A program made the translations under genes and the position numbers. From positions 1-31,368 of IMG/VR virus record IMGVR_UViG_3300042091_001222: 31,368 nucleotides of DNA; one strand, written 5' to 3'. The notes under the pieces are model-generated. The model saw only the letters and a program-made list of their open reading frames with translations, ran no database searches and had not been told where the DNA came from. This stretch comes from a virus. Below are positions 20,075 to 26,189 of the stretch, in pieces (position 1 is the first letter of the stretch; every line of letters starts with the position of its first letter).

Positions 20075-20081
20075 CAACGTC

Positions 20082-20110
20082 AGCGTAATGCAAAAGAAAA
20101 TCTCTGTCAA
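20082..20110 (-). promoter_or_regulatory. Candidate leaderless promoter for the gene at 20074
   Basis: Minus strand: consensus -35 TTGACA (20105-20110), 17-nt spacer, -10 TACGCT (20082-20087), seven nucleotides to the ATG. Back to back with the early plus-strand promoter. Confidence 0.6.
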
Positions 20111-20124
20111 GTACGAAAGAACGC

Positions 20125-20153
20125 TTGACGAACATTTGTTCGTGTGTCATGGT
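20125..20153 (+). promoter_or_regulatory. Candidate early promoter for the RHH gene at 20159
   Basis: -35 TTGACG (20125-20130), 17-nt spacer, weak -10 CATGGT (20148-20153), five nucleotides to the ATG. A perfect inverted repeat occupies the -35/spacer region, so binding there would block this promoter. Confidence 0.5.
20128..20143. promoter_or_regulatory. Palindromic operator, SOS-box-like
   Basis: ACGAACA-TT-TGTTCGT, seven-base perfect arms. The core GAAC-N4-GTTC, flanked by C and G, equals the LexA site known from Bacillus and actinobacteria except at one variable position. It lies across the -35/spacer of the early promoter. Candidate binders are host LexA or the RHH protein encoded directly downstream. 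Confidence 0.6.
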
Positions 20154-20158
20154 GGGGC

Positions 20159-20335
20159 ATGGCGAAAGACAAATACGACCTTCATCTGACGCTCGACCGG
20201 GGATTGTGGCGGCGTCTGCGGCTGGAAGCGGCGCGACGAGAGAAGCCCGCCAACTATCTCATCGAACGAGCACTTATCGCTTATTTGCCCCGCGAGCAAC
20301 CCAAGCTCGAAGCCAAGGATCAGGTAACGACATGA
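20159..20335 (+). CDS. Ribbon-helix-helix regulator of the early operon, 58 residues
   Basis: YDLHLTLDRGLWRRLRLEAARREKPANYLIERALIAYL has the CopG-like strand-helix-helix layout. The ATG follows the early promoter by five nucleotides; no Shine-Dalgarno is seen. It overlaps the methyltransferase gene as ATGA. As first gene of the long early operon, next to a palindromic operator, it is a likely autorepressor. Confidence 0.8.
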   Translation: MAKDKYDLHLTLDRGLWRRLRLEAARREKPANYLIERALIAYLPREQPKLEAKDQVTT

Positions 20336-20859
20336 GAGCCGACCCAATCCAGACCTTACTTGAGCAAGTTTACGAAATGCGCGAAGGGTGCGAAGACCTT
20401 CAAGGCTATATCGCACGACATGGCATTCAGTCCGCAGGCGTGCTCACCGTCTATACAGACGAAGTAGCAGGGCTGATTGCCGAGCGATTGGCACCGCGCA
20501 TTGAAGGCAGGACCGTCGTTGAGATTGGCGGGGGAATCGGGCTGCTGGCGTGCTATCTTGGCCGGTATGCAAAGCGGGTGTACTGCATCGAGGCAAACCC
20601 CGACTGGGCAGGAATCTTCGCCAATATCCTTCTGAAAATAAAACCCAAGAATGTCTCGTATTTATTCGGTGCAGCGGATGAGTTTTCAGGGATGTTCGGA
20701 GCGGACATCGCTGTGATTTGCACTCACTCTGGACTCGAAAGCATGAAGCGTGCGGCTCTGATGTTTGCGCCCGAAGTGGTCGATGTGTACGGCGAACTGA
20801 TCAGGGAAAGCCCTGAATCCTATGACGCAACCGCTCGCGAACTGCGCAAAATCGTTTAG
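20332..20859 (+). CDS. SAM-dependent methyltransferase-like protein
   Basis: 175 residues with a class I methyltransferase core: motif I VVEIGGGIG (62-70) and the acidic motif CIEANP (85-90) for the SAM ribose. No DPPY or target-recognition motif for DNA methylation is visible, so the substrate is unknown. The N-terminus is helical. It starts in ATGA overlap; the local sequence TAACGACATGAGAGC recurs exactly at the start of the next gene. Confidence 0.8.
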   Translation: MRADPIQTLLEQVYEMREGCEDLQGYIARHGIQSAGVLTVYTDEVAGLIAERLAPRIEGRTVVEIGGGIGLLACYLGRYAKRVYCIEANPDWAGIFANILLKIKPKNVSYLFGAADEFSGMFGADIAVICTHSGLESMKRAALMFAPEVVDVYGELIRESPESYDATARELRKIV

Positions 20860-20871
20860 GAGACTAACGAC

Positions 20872-21063
20872 ATGAGAGCGCGGCACTTCCGCTATCACGA
20901 CGACTGGGAAGCCAACCGTGTCTGGCTCTGTACCCACGTCTGCGCTTGCGGCCCGTGGACGCACGATAGCATCCCCGAGGATTGTGAGTTGTGGCTGGAA
21001 ACGGAAGCCCGCTGTCCGACCTGCATTGAAGATGACGAGAAGGAGCAAGAAGCGCATGTCTAA
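20872..21063 (+). CDS. Zinc-binding mini protein, 63 residues
   Basis: AGGAGACTAACGAC precedes the ATG. THVCACGPWTHD and CPTC near the end provide Cys/His pairs. Acidic in the second half (PEDCELWLETEARCPTCIEDDEKEQE). Its first codons share TAACGACATGAGAGC with the methyltransferase gene start. It overlaps the next gene by eight nucleotides. Confidence 0.65.
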   Translation: MRARHFRYHDDWEANRVWLCTHVCACGPWTHDSIPEDCELWLETEARCPTCIEDDEKEQEAHV

Positions 21064-21730
21064 AATTTTGGCTTATCACTTTCTCCGCGACGACATGACC
21101 GCACGCTCAGGTAAGGAAAAAGCTTGGGAGATTGGCGAAGAACGCTCATTCCCTGAGAACATGGCTATCGAGCTTTGCACTTTTGGCTATCACTCCGCGC
21201 CGACGCTTTGGGACGCGCTGCAATATGCGCCGGGACCGATGGCGTGTCTCGTTGAAATTTCGGAGCCAATCGAGAAAGACGATACTAAGCAGGTCAGTCG
21301 CACGCGCAAATTAATCAAGGCCGTCAACATCGACCGTGAGTTACGGCTGTTCGCAGCGGATTGCGCAGAGCGCGTGCTTTATATTTTCGAGAAGCATTAT
21401 CCAAAAGATGACCGCCCTCGAAAGGCCATTCAGGCTGCGCGCGATTTTGCCGACGGTAAGATTGACGCCGCCGCATGGGCCGCCGCACGGGCCGCCGCAT
21501 GGGACGCCGCACGGGCCGCCGCATGGGACGCCGCACGGGCCGCCGCACGGGACGCCGCAGGGGCCGCCGCAGGGGCCGCCGCAGGGGACGCCGCACGGGC
21601 CGCCGCATGGGACGCCGCACGGGCCGCCGCACGGGCCGCAGAGATCGAATGGCAAAAGCAGCACTTCGAGCAAATATTTAGCGGGATATTTGGTGAAGAC
21701 GAGAAGACGACGAGCCTACTGGCGAAATGA
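21056..21730 (+). CDS. Early protein with Ala-rich tetrapeptide repeats, 224 residues
   Basis: Residues 1-135 form a domain seen in various phage and bacterial hypotheticals (KILAYHFL...TFGYHSAPTLWDALQYAPGPMACLVEI...RLFAADCAERVLYIFEKHYP). It is followed by 14 copies of a four-residue repeat (A/D-A-A-W/R/G) that would form a long Ala helix, then EIEWQKQHFEQIFSGIF. Related repeat proteins occur widely in phages, and copy number is expected to vary. The second codon set overlaps the previous stop. Function unknown. Confidence 0.75.
   Translation: MSKILAYHFLRDDMTARSGKEKAWEIGEERSFPENMAIELCTFGYHSAPTLWDALQYAPGPMACLVEISEPIEKDDTKQVSRTRKLIKAVNIDRELRLFAADCAERVLYIFEKHYPKDDRPRKAIQAARDFADGKIDAAAWAAARAAAWDAARAAAWDAARAAARDAAGAAAGAAAGDAARAAAWDAARAAARAAEIEWQKQHFEQIFSGIFGEDEKTTSLLAK
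21467..21634 (+). repeat. 14 tandem 12-bp units in the Ala-repeat gene
   Basis: Unit G(C/A)C-GCC-GCA-(T/C/G)GG, in frame, 168 bp without interruption. Because of the composition all six frames stay open here, which creates several spurious Gly/Pro- or Arg-rich frames. Slippage could change the copy number without a frameshift. Confidence 0.95.
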
Positions 21731-21742
21731 GGGAGCAAGAGA

Positions 21743-21907
21743 ATGGCTGAGGAAGTGGACGTTCATTGCTGGGAAGATGGTCCTCGGACACATGATGGCT
21801 GCGGAAGCACCTGCATGAAAGAGCACGGCCATGACGGCCCGCATCAATTCGTGCGAGACGACGAGATTATGGTGCAATTTACTCCCGCGAAAGAAGCCAA
21901 GGAGTAA
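21743..21907 (+). CDS. Acidic His/Cys-rich mini protein, 54 residues
   Basis: GGGAG eight nucleotides upstream. HCWEDGPRTHDGCGSTCMKEHGHDG carries three Cys and four His, fit for metal binding. Acidic overall. Its start region AAGAGAATGGCTGAGGAA is repeated with one change at the ERF gene start directly downstream. Confidence 0.65.
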   Translation: MAEEVDVHCWEDGPRTHDGCGSTCMKEHGHDGPHQFVRDDEIMVQFTPAKEAKE

Positions 21908-21911
21908 GAAA

Positions 21912-22742
21912 ATGGCTGAGGAAACCAAGCCGCTCAATCTGCAACATAAGTTACTCAATGCGATGGCTGATATTGGAAACGTTCCAAAAGAAGGCAAAAA
22001 TCAGCAAGGTCCGGGGTACGCCTATCAGAAAATCGCCGATATGCTCCCGAAGGTACAAGCCGCATTTATCAAGCACGGCATCATTTTCATCGCCGACCAT
22101 GTAAAGACGGAATGGCACGAGCCTCACGAGAGCAAGGGTGGTGCCCGTGTGTCTGTCTGCTCAGTTACGATGAAATACATCATCGGCGACATACATGACG
22201 ACAAGACCATCGTTTCGCAGGCCAGCGGGTTTGCCTTTGATACCAGTGACAAGGCGGAAAATAAAGCCAAGACCGCCGCACTCAAGTATTTTCTGAAACA
22301 AACTTTCCTCATCGGCGAGGAAGAAGACGATTCCGAGCGGGAGAACGTTGAGACCCGCTATCGGAAACCAACGCAGCAGGGGGCGACCCGTGGAAGGGTC
22401 ATCGTCAAGCCGGATGGGCAGGGAGCGCAGGGAAGCGCTCGCAGCGCACCACGGGAACCGAAGCCGGACAGCCCGAACAAGGCCGACAAGGCAGCCGTGT
22501 ATAAGTTCTGGGCGGACCTGACGAAGGCCCTCGGAGTGAACGAAGCGCAGGAGTGGATCAAGGGGAAATTCATCGAGAACGACATCGACCCCGCCGACCC
22601 GAAGAAGTGGGACAAGGTGCTGGAGTTCATGCTGATCAACTGGCGTCGGGAGCTGGACAAGTTCGAGGCACCGCCGCCTACTGACGAAAGTATGCCACCT
22701 GCCGACACGGTAGATGATGGAGGAGCCAATGTCGATTTCTAA
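21912..22742 (+). CDS. ERF-family single-strand annealing recombinase
   Basis: 276 residues. The N-terminal domain (residues about 8-145) has the ERF features: GPGYAYQKIADMLPKVQAAF, a beta-sheet with VTMKYII, and GFAFDTSDKAENKAKTAALKYFL. Such proteins anneal complementary single strands and drive phage recombination and genome circularisation, as Erf of phage P22. A basic linker (RGRVIVKPDGQGAQG) leads to a C-terminal helical domain with an acidic end (TVDDGGANVDF), a tip known to contact SSB in similar proteins. The nucleases at 14.8-16.3 kb could supply single strands. Confidence 0.9.
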   Translation: MAEETKPLNLQHKLLNAMADIGNVPKEGKNQQGPGYAYQKIADMLPKVQAAFIKHGIIFIADHVKTEWHEPHESKGGARVSVCSVTMKYIIGDIHDDKTIVSQASGFAFDTSDKAENKAKTAALKYFLKQTFLIGEEEDDSERENVETRYRKPTQQGATRGRVIVKPDGQGAQGSARSAPREPKPDSPNKADKAAVYKFWADLTKALGVNEAQEWIKGKFIENDIDPADPKKWDKVLEFMLINWRRELDKFEAPPPTDESMPPADTVDDGGANVDF

Positions 22743-22754
22743 AAGGGGAAGATT

Positions 22755-22952
22755 ATGAGCCGCTATAGCGCATCCTTTGGCGACGCAGCCCTTGGCCCCG
22801 AGAGCGGCCTATGCGGCCTCGGGCCTGATTCCTACTTCGACCAGGAAGACGAGCCCGAGGGGCGGGACGTGAGCGATGCGTGCCGCAAGGGCCGCCACCA
22901 CCAGTGTGAAGACCCGTACTGCCTGTGCGGCTGTTTGCACCCGGAGCGCTAA
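22755..22952 (+). CDS. Cys-rich mini protein, 65 residues
   Basis: AAAAGGGGAAG precedes the ATG. CRKGRHHQCEDPYCLCGC near the C-terminus (residues 43-60) resembles the CxxGxHxxC...CxC set of a phage zinc-ribbon family. The N-terminal half is acidic and Gly/Pro-rich. Function unknown. Confidence 0.65.
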   Translation: MSRYSASFGDAALGPESGLCGLGPDSYFDQEDEPEGRDVSDACRKGRHHQCEDPYCLCGCLHPER

Positions 22953-22957
22953 AAGCA

Positions 22958-23134
22958 ATGAAGAAGACAATGTTTCTATCGGAGTTCGGTGAAGAATCTT
23001 TCGCAAAGGCGCTTAGCCAATTTGCTGACGCAGGGTGGGAAGTTACGCACTATCAAGTAGTTCCGTGGCTTCATCATGGTGGTCAAACGGAAGGTATTCA
23101 ACACTGCGCGATTCTGGTTCGCGACAATGACTGA
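22958..23134 (+). CDS. DUF4177-like small protein, 58 residues
   Basis: EESFAKALSQFADAGWEVTHYQVVPWLHHGG...HCAILVRD follows the short helix-GWEV-strand pattern of DUF4177 and similar phage proteins, though the usual first strand is short. Starts five nucleotides after the preceding stop. It overlaps the next gene by eight nucleotides. Confidence 0.6.
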   Translation: MKKTMFLSEFGEESFAKALSQFADAGWEVTHYQVVPWLHHGGQTEGIQHCAILVRDND

Positions 23135-23267
23135 CCTCAAGACCAGCATCCGGTGTGCTGGAGCGAACCATGATATTTATTGCTATGGCGATGGCAGCTA
23201 TAAGTTTGGGCATAGGGATTATTGCCGGGATTTTGCTCTGGCGTGCTTGGACGAACAGACGCGCTGA
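23127..23267 (+). CDS. Cys/His mini protein, 46 residues, overlapping another frame
   Basis: KTSIRCAGANHDIYCYGDGSYKFGHRDYCRDFALACL: four Cys and two His. The start MTDLKT corresponds at DNA level to the start of the 130-residue gene downstream (GACCTCAAGACC in both). No strong ribosome binding site. Most of the gene overlaps a membrane-protein frame at 23170-23301, and both look natural. Confidence 0.5.
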   Translation: MTDLKTSIRCAGANHDIYCYGDGSYKFGHRDYCRDFALACLDEQTR

Positions 23268-23301
23268 ACAAGATTCTCGACGATTACGACGATTGCATTA
23301 G
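23170..23301 (+). CDS. Single-pass membrane peptide, 43 residues, nested frame
   Basis: CTGGAGCGAACC gives a good GGAG six nucleotides before the ATG. The product is a clear hydrophobic helix (FIAMAMAAISLGIGIIAGILLW) followed by a basic tail (TNRRAEQDSRRLRRLH), the positive-inside pattern of a membrane anchor. It overlaps the Cys/His gene for most of its length in another frame. Confidence 0.5.
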   Translation: MIFIAMAMAAISLGIGIIAGILLWRAWTNRRAEQDSRRLRRLH

Positions 23302-23311
23302 CGAGGATTGA

Positions 23312-23704
23312 ATGGACCTCAAGACCATCCGCGCCCAGATTCGCCAGCTCCAGCGGCAGGAAGAGGAGCTGGTCGCCTCGGGTTTTCGGGAACGCTTGCC
23401 GGCACTTCGGGAACTCGTCGGCAAGACTTTCGTGAGCCATATGCCGCCGTGGGACACCTACTTCAAGGTACTTGAACTGGTGGAAGTGCCGTCGAAGCCC
23501 TATGCGTTCTTGATCCTTGAGGAAGTCGTGATCGATCTAATCGGCAAAGTCGAAGTCAAGCTGGAATCGCGGCGCATCTACGGCCCCGAGAGCTGGCGAT
23601 TCGAGTCCTGCGACCTCGATGAATACGACCTGATGCGGAGCGCCGCACTGGAAACAATGGCTGATCCCGTCGTGCTGCGAGCTCACTTAGCGGAGGACAA
23701 ATGA
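23312..23704 (+). CDS. Hypothetical protein with coiled-coil start, 130 residues
   Basis: GCGAGGATTGA precedes the ATG. Residues 3-25 form a charged helix (KTIRAQIRQLQRQEEELVAS), followed by a beta-rich domain (KTFVSHMPPWDTYFKVLELVEVP...LILEEVVIDLIGKVEVKLES) and an acidic end. No family recognised. It ends in an ATGA overlap with the next gene. Confidence 0.7.
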   Translation: MDLKTIRAQIRQLQRQEEELVASGFRERLPALRELVGKTFVSHMPPWDTYFKVLELVEVPSKPYAFLILEEVVIDLIGKVEVKLESRRIYGPESWRFESCDLDEYDLMRSAALETMADPVVLRAHLAEDK

Positions 23705-23880
23705 TGGATTACCGAGAATTCCAGCGAGAACTATCCCGACAGCGCGAGCGATTAGATGCCGCTGAATATTTGTATAGTTTAGCCGAAGCTGCTCAACGCC
23801 GAGGCGATATCCCAACCTACCAACGGCGACTACAAGAAGCACTAGCCGCTCTGCGCGACGGTGCAGCTGAGGAGAAGTGA
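23701..23880 (+). CDS. Helical mini protein, 59 residues
   Basis: Starts in ATGA overlap; a second ATG follows at once. Entirely helical and charged (YREFQRELSRQRERLDAAEYL, then QRRLQEALAALRDGAAEEK), a probable coiled-coil hairpin. GAGGAGAAG near its end supplies the ribosome binding site for the HicB-like gene. Confidence 0.6.
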   Translation: MMDYREFQRELSRQRERLDAAEYLYSLAEAAQRRGDIPTYQRRLQEALAALRDGAAEEK

Positions 23881-23881
23881 A

Positions 23882-24163
23882 ATGATCCCGAAGTTATTCA
23901 ACTGTGGATACAAACAGCTCATTTTCAATGGAGTGTTGTACCGGGAAGACAACTATATCGTGGCACACTGTCTACAACTTGATATCGTGGGCACAAGTCC
24001 GAATTCAGAAATCGAAGCTATTGATAAGTTGTTGGAGTTGATAGAAGTATCCGTGATTCACGCTTTGGAAACTAATGATTTGGTACACTTATTCAAGGCT
24101 GCACCACGTCAGTATTGGGATATGGCTCTTACGGCACAAAAGGAGAAGCCCGATGCTAACTGA
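23882..24163 (+). CDS. HicB-like antitoxin-fold protein without HicA
   Basis: 93 residues. YREDNYIVAHCLQLDIVGTSPNSEIEAIDKLLELIEVSV fits the HicB/UPF0150 fold (a degenerate RNase H-like domain with YxAxCxxLdixgxG). The usual partner, a HicA toxin of about 60 residues, is not next to it. It may be an orphan antitoxin able to neutralise a host HicA, or a regulator. The stop lies in the repeated ATGCTAACTGAC boundary, with the next start. Confidence 0.7.
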   Translation: MIPKLFNCGYKQLIFNGVLYREDNYIVAHCLQLDIVGTSPNSEIEAIDKLLELIEVSVIHALETNDLVHLFKAAPRQYWDMALTAQKEKPDAN

Positions 24164-24515
24164 CCAAGAAAATATATTCGTCAAAGCTCTGGCTCTAACT
24201 GAGAGCGACGACAATCCCTACGTGCTGTTGGGAGACAATGGACGCGGAGCAGGAAGGTTTCAATGGCACCCCGACGCCTATTTCTCTTGGGCACCCACGC
24301 TATCAGAGTTCAAAGAGTTAGGACCAAACCCGACCTGGGATCAATGCTTTGAATTTGCGGTGCGCGCCTTCTTCCGTAAAGCATCCGAAGGCAAGCCGCT
24401 CGCCGATATCGCAATGGCCTATCACCTCCACGGCCAGCATATTTACGAGGGGGACGACCCGCCTTATCGGACACGATTTCTGACGAAACTGGCCGAGGTG
24501 CAAAATGCTAACTGA
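24153..24515 (+). CDS. Lysozyme/transglycosylase-like protein
   Basis: 120 residues. ALALTESDDNPYVLLGDNGRGAGRFQWHPDAY resembles the lysozyme-superfamily start (ExxxNP, GDNGxAxGxFQ) with Glu17 in the place of the catalytic acid; DIAMAYHLHGQHIYEG near the end fits the later helix. AAGGAGAAG lies before the ATG. No signal peptide, so if it is the lysis enzyme it needs a holin. It lies in the early operon far from the likely holin genes, so a non-lytic use of the fold is also possible. Confidence 0.6.
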   Translation: MLTDQENIFVKALALTESDDNPYVLLGDNGRGAGRFQWHPDAYFSWAPTLSEFKELGPNPTWDQCFEFAVRAFFRKASEGKPLADIAMAYHLHGQHIYEGDDPPYRTRFLTKLAEVQNAN

Positions 24516-24542
24516 CCGCGCCCCGCAAAAGGAGAAACAGAA

Positions 24543-24911
24543 ATGAGCTATTTAACTTTCAACGATTTAGCAGAAGCTAACAAAACGCGCGTGAAGCGGT
24601 GGCATCCGAACGGTATTGAAGATTGGTCGCCAATGGAATGGGCCTGCGCTGCTGCTGGCGAAATGGGCGAGGTGTGTAACGCGGTCAAAAAGCTTAAACG
24701 TATCGAGGACAAAATAGCGAATCTCAGCGCATCCCCAGATCGCCAACTCAGCAATAAGCCCGAAGCGATCCTCGCGATCGGCGATGAAATCGCGGACACG
24801 GTGATCTCCCTTGATTTACTCGCTCAACGCCTCGGAATCGACATCGCGAGTTTCGTGCGCGCAAAATTCAACCAGACCTCTGTCCGTTATGGTTTTCCGG
24901 AGAAACTGTGA
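24543..24911 (+). CDS. MazG-like nucleotide pyrophosphohydrolase
   Basis: 122 residues of the all-alpha NTP pyrophosphatase fold: MEWACAAAGEMGEVCNAVKKLKR (31-53) with the ExxE metal site and GDEIADTVISLDLLAQRLG (79-97) with the second ExxD site. The family hydrolyses (d)NTPs or ppGpp to monophosphates; phage copies are thought to tune nucleotide pools or blunt the stringent response. AAAAGGAGAAACAG precedes the ATG. It couples to the next gene by TGATG. Confidence 0.85.
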   Translation: MSYLTFNDLAEANKTRVKRWHPNGIEDWSPMEWACAAAGEMGEVCNAVKKLKRIEDKIANLSASPDRQLSNKPEAILAIGDEIADTVISLDLLAQRLGIDIASFVRAKFNQTSVRYGFPEKL

Positions 24912-25330
24912 TGCTAACTGAACAACAAAAGGCGCTCATCGCGGACCTACAAGAATCTTTAGAAGCTATTCGTGACGACTATATTGGCAACGGCCATTTG
25001 TCAGTTCACGGTTTGGCTGTATTGAAGAAACTCGTCGCCGCCCTCGAAGCCTCCGACCAACCGCCGCAGCTAAGCGAGAGCGATGAGGAGTTGCTCCAAG
25101 AAGCACGCGAAGGTGGGAAGGAATTTCGAGTGACTCAATCGGATTGGGAACTGTGGATCGTAGACTTGAAAAACCGCCTCGCCCTCCGCGTCGAACAACT
25201 CGCGGCGGAACGGGACCATCTTTGGGAACTAAACGAACTCGGCAAGCGCTGTGTGTCGGAGGGTGCCCTTGCTGTGGAGTTGTTGCTCAAGCTGCTAGAG
25301 GAGGCCCCCAGCTCCGAGCCGCCCTCGTAA
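24911..25330 (+). CDS. Coiled-coil protein, last gene of the early operon, 139 residues
   Basis: TGATG start; the first bases ATGCTAACTGA repeat the boundary seen at 24153 and 24505. Helical throughout with acidic clusters (LSESDEELLQEAREGGKEF) and a C-terminal Leu-rich coiled coil (ALRVEQLAAERDHLWELNEL). No domain recognised. Ends 56 nt before the convergent minus-strand gene. Confidence 0.7.
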   Translation: MLTEQQKALIADLQESLEAIRDDYIGNGHLSVHGLAVLKKLVAALEASDQPPQLSESDEELLQEAREGGKEFRVTQSDWELWIVDLKNRLALRVEQLAAERDHLWELNELGKRCVSEGALAVELLLKLLEEAPSSEPPS

Positions 25331-25386
25331 GGTGAATGCCAAGGGAGTACTCAAGGCACTCGACGGCTCGAAGCCAGGGAAGGGGC

Positions 25387-25746
25387 TTACGATGCCGCCG
25401 GTGGCGTGACTACCGGAGTCACCGTCCCAAACTGAATCACGGCACTCCCGATAGCCGCGGCTGCCGCAATGATATCGTAGAGCGCCGTTGCCACGATCGC
25501 GGCCGGCTGTCCCGGCACCGTGATCGTCGCGGTCAGTGTATCGCCGACCTCGGGCGTGGTGGCGCTGACGAGTACGCAGCTCAGGGTATCGGCGCTCGGG
25601 GTCAGGGTTGTGGTAGTTGAAGTCGTCGACCACACCACCGTAGTACCGGAGGGCGGGGTTGCGACCACGTTGGGCGGCGTCGAGGAATCGTAAAAGACAA
25701 GACTCGCCGTCACCTGCGAACCGACTGGAAGTGGAAAATCAGCCAC
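25387..25746 (-). CDS. Ig-like surface-type protein, 119 residues
   Basis: GTGAGG nine nucleotides before a GTG start gives ADFPLPVGSQVTASLVFYD...; a longer form to 25833 adds 29 basic residues and begins just after the preceding stop, and cannot be excluded. The product is beta-rich and Thr/Val-rich (TTVVWSTTSTTTTLTPSADT, GDTLTATITVPG), like bacterial Ig-like (Big-type) domains used on virions and tails. Last gene of the right-hand minus operon. Confidence 0.65.
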   Translation of the reverse strand: MADFPLPVGSQVTASLVFYDSSTPPNVVATPPSGTTVVWSTTSTTTTLTPSADTLSCVLVSATTPEVGDTLTATITVPGQPAAIVATALYDIIAAAAAIGSAVIQFGTVTPVVTPPAAS

Positions 25747-25835
25747 GATTCTATGCCTCACTTTGATTCTAGCGTATCTGATGTGTTTTGGGTGGCGACG
25801 ATGCCAGTCGTCCACCCGCTCATAATCGCTCACCG

Positions 25836-26174
25836 TCAGCTCGCGAGGCCGGCCATGACTTTCGCGAGCAGCCCCTGGTCGATCGGCACGCCGAGCAGTT
25901 GCAAGGTCTGCACGATCTGTGTCGCCACCGCTTGCGTCTTGGGTGCCACGACTACGCCCATGCCCTCAAGGACGGTCAGTGCCGTGATGAGTTGCGCGTC
26001 CGTAAGCGTCACCGAGCCGGTCTGCACCGTGCCAGTCGCCGAGCTGCTGCCGAACAGGTTGCTGAAAAATCCTCCGATGTTCAGACTCATAGTTGGAACT
26101 CCTTTGTCGATTACCTGCGTTGCGATTGCCCCCGCCGCTGCTGATGCTGCGGCAGTGCCGATTGCTGCTGCCAT
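25836..26174 (-). CDS. Small Ala/Gly-rich protein, 112 residues
   Basis: AAGGAG lies 11 nt before the first ATG; an internal ATG at 26090 (MSLNIGGFFSNLFGSS) has an even better AAGGAG at nine nucleotides, so two start forms are possible. The first 25 residues are a small-residue hydrophobic helix; the rest (DAQLITALTVLEGMGVVVAP...ATQIVQTLQLLGVPI) is amphipathic helical. Could be a membrane-active or minor virion peptide. No family recognised. Confidence 0.6.
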   Translation of the reverse strand: MAAAIGTAAASAAAGAIATQVIDKGVPTMSLNIGGFFSNLFGSSSATGTVQTGSVTLTDAQLITALTVLEGMGVVVAPKTQAVATQIVQTLQLLGVPIDQGLLAKVMAGLAS

Positions 26175-26189
26175 CTCGTCCGATTCTCC

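Noticed and set aside
20125-20859. Long upstream extension of the methyltransferase frame
   Set aside because: The extension overlaps the promoter and the RHH gene; the ATG at 20332 with ATGA overlap is the better start.
21324-21738. Gly/Pro- and Arg-rich frames on both strands over the repeat
   Set aside because: They are by-products of the 12-bp repeat, which is open in all six frames.
24505-24546. 13-codon frame beginning with MLTD
   Set aside because: It looks like a repeated boundary sequence carrying a ribosome binding site rather than a gene.
25331-25386. Terminator between the convergent operons
   Set aside because: Only a five-pair stem without a T-run can be drawn; not convincing.
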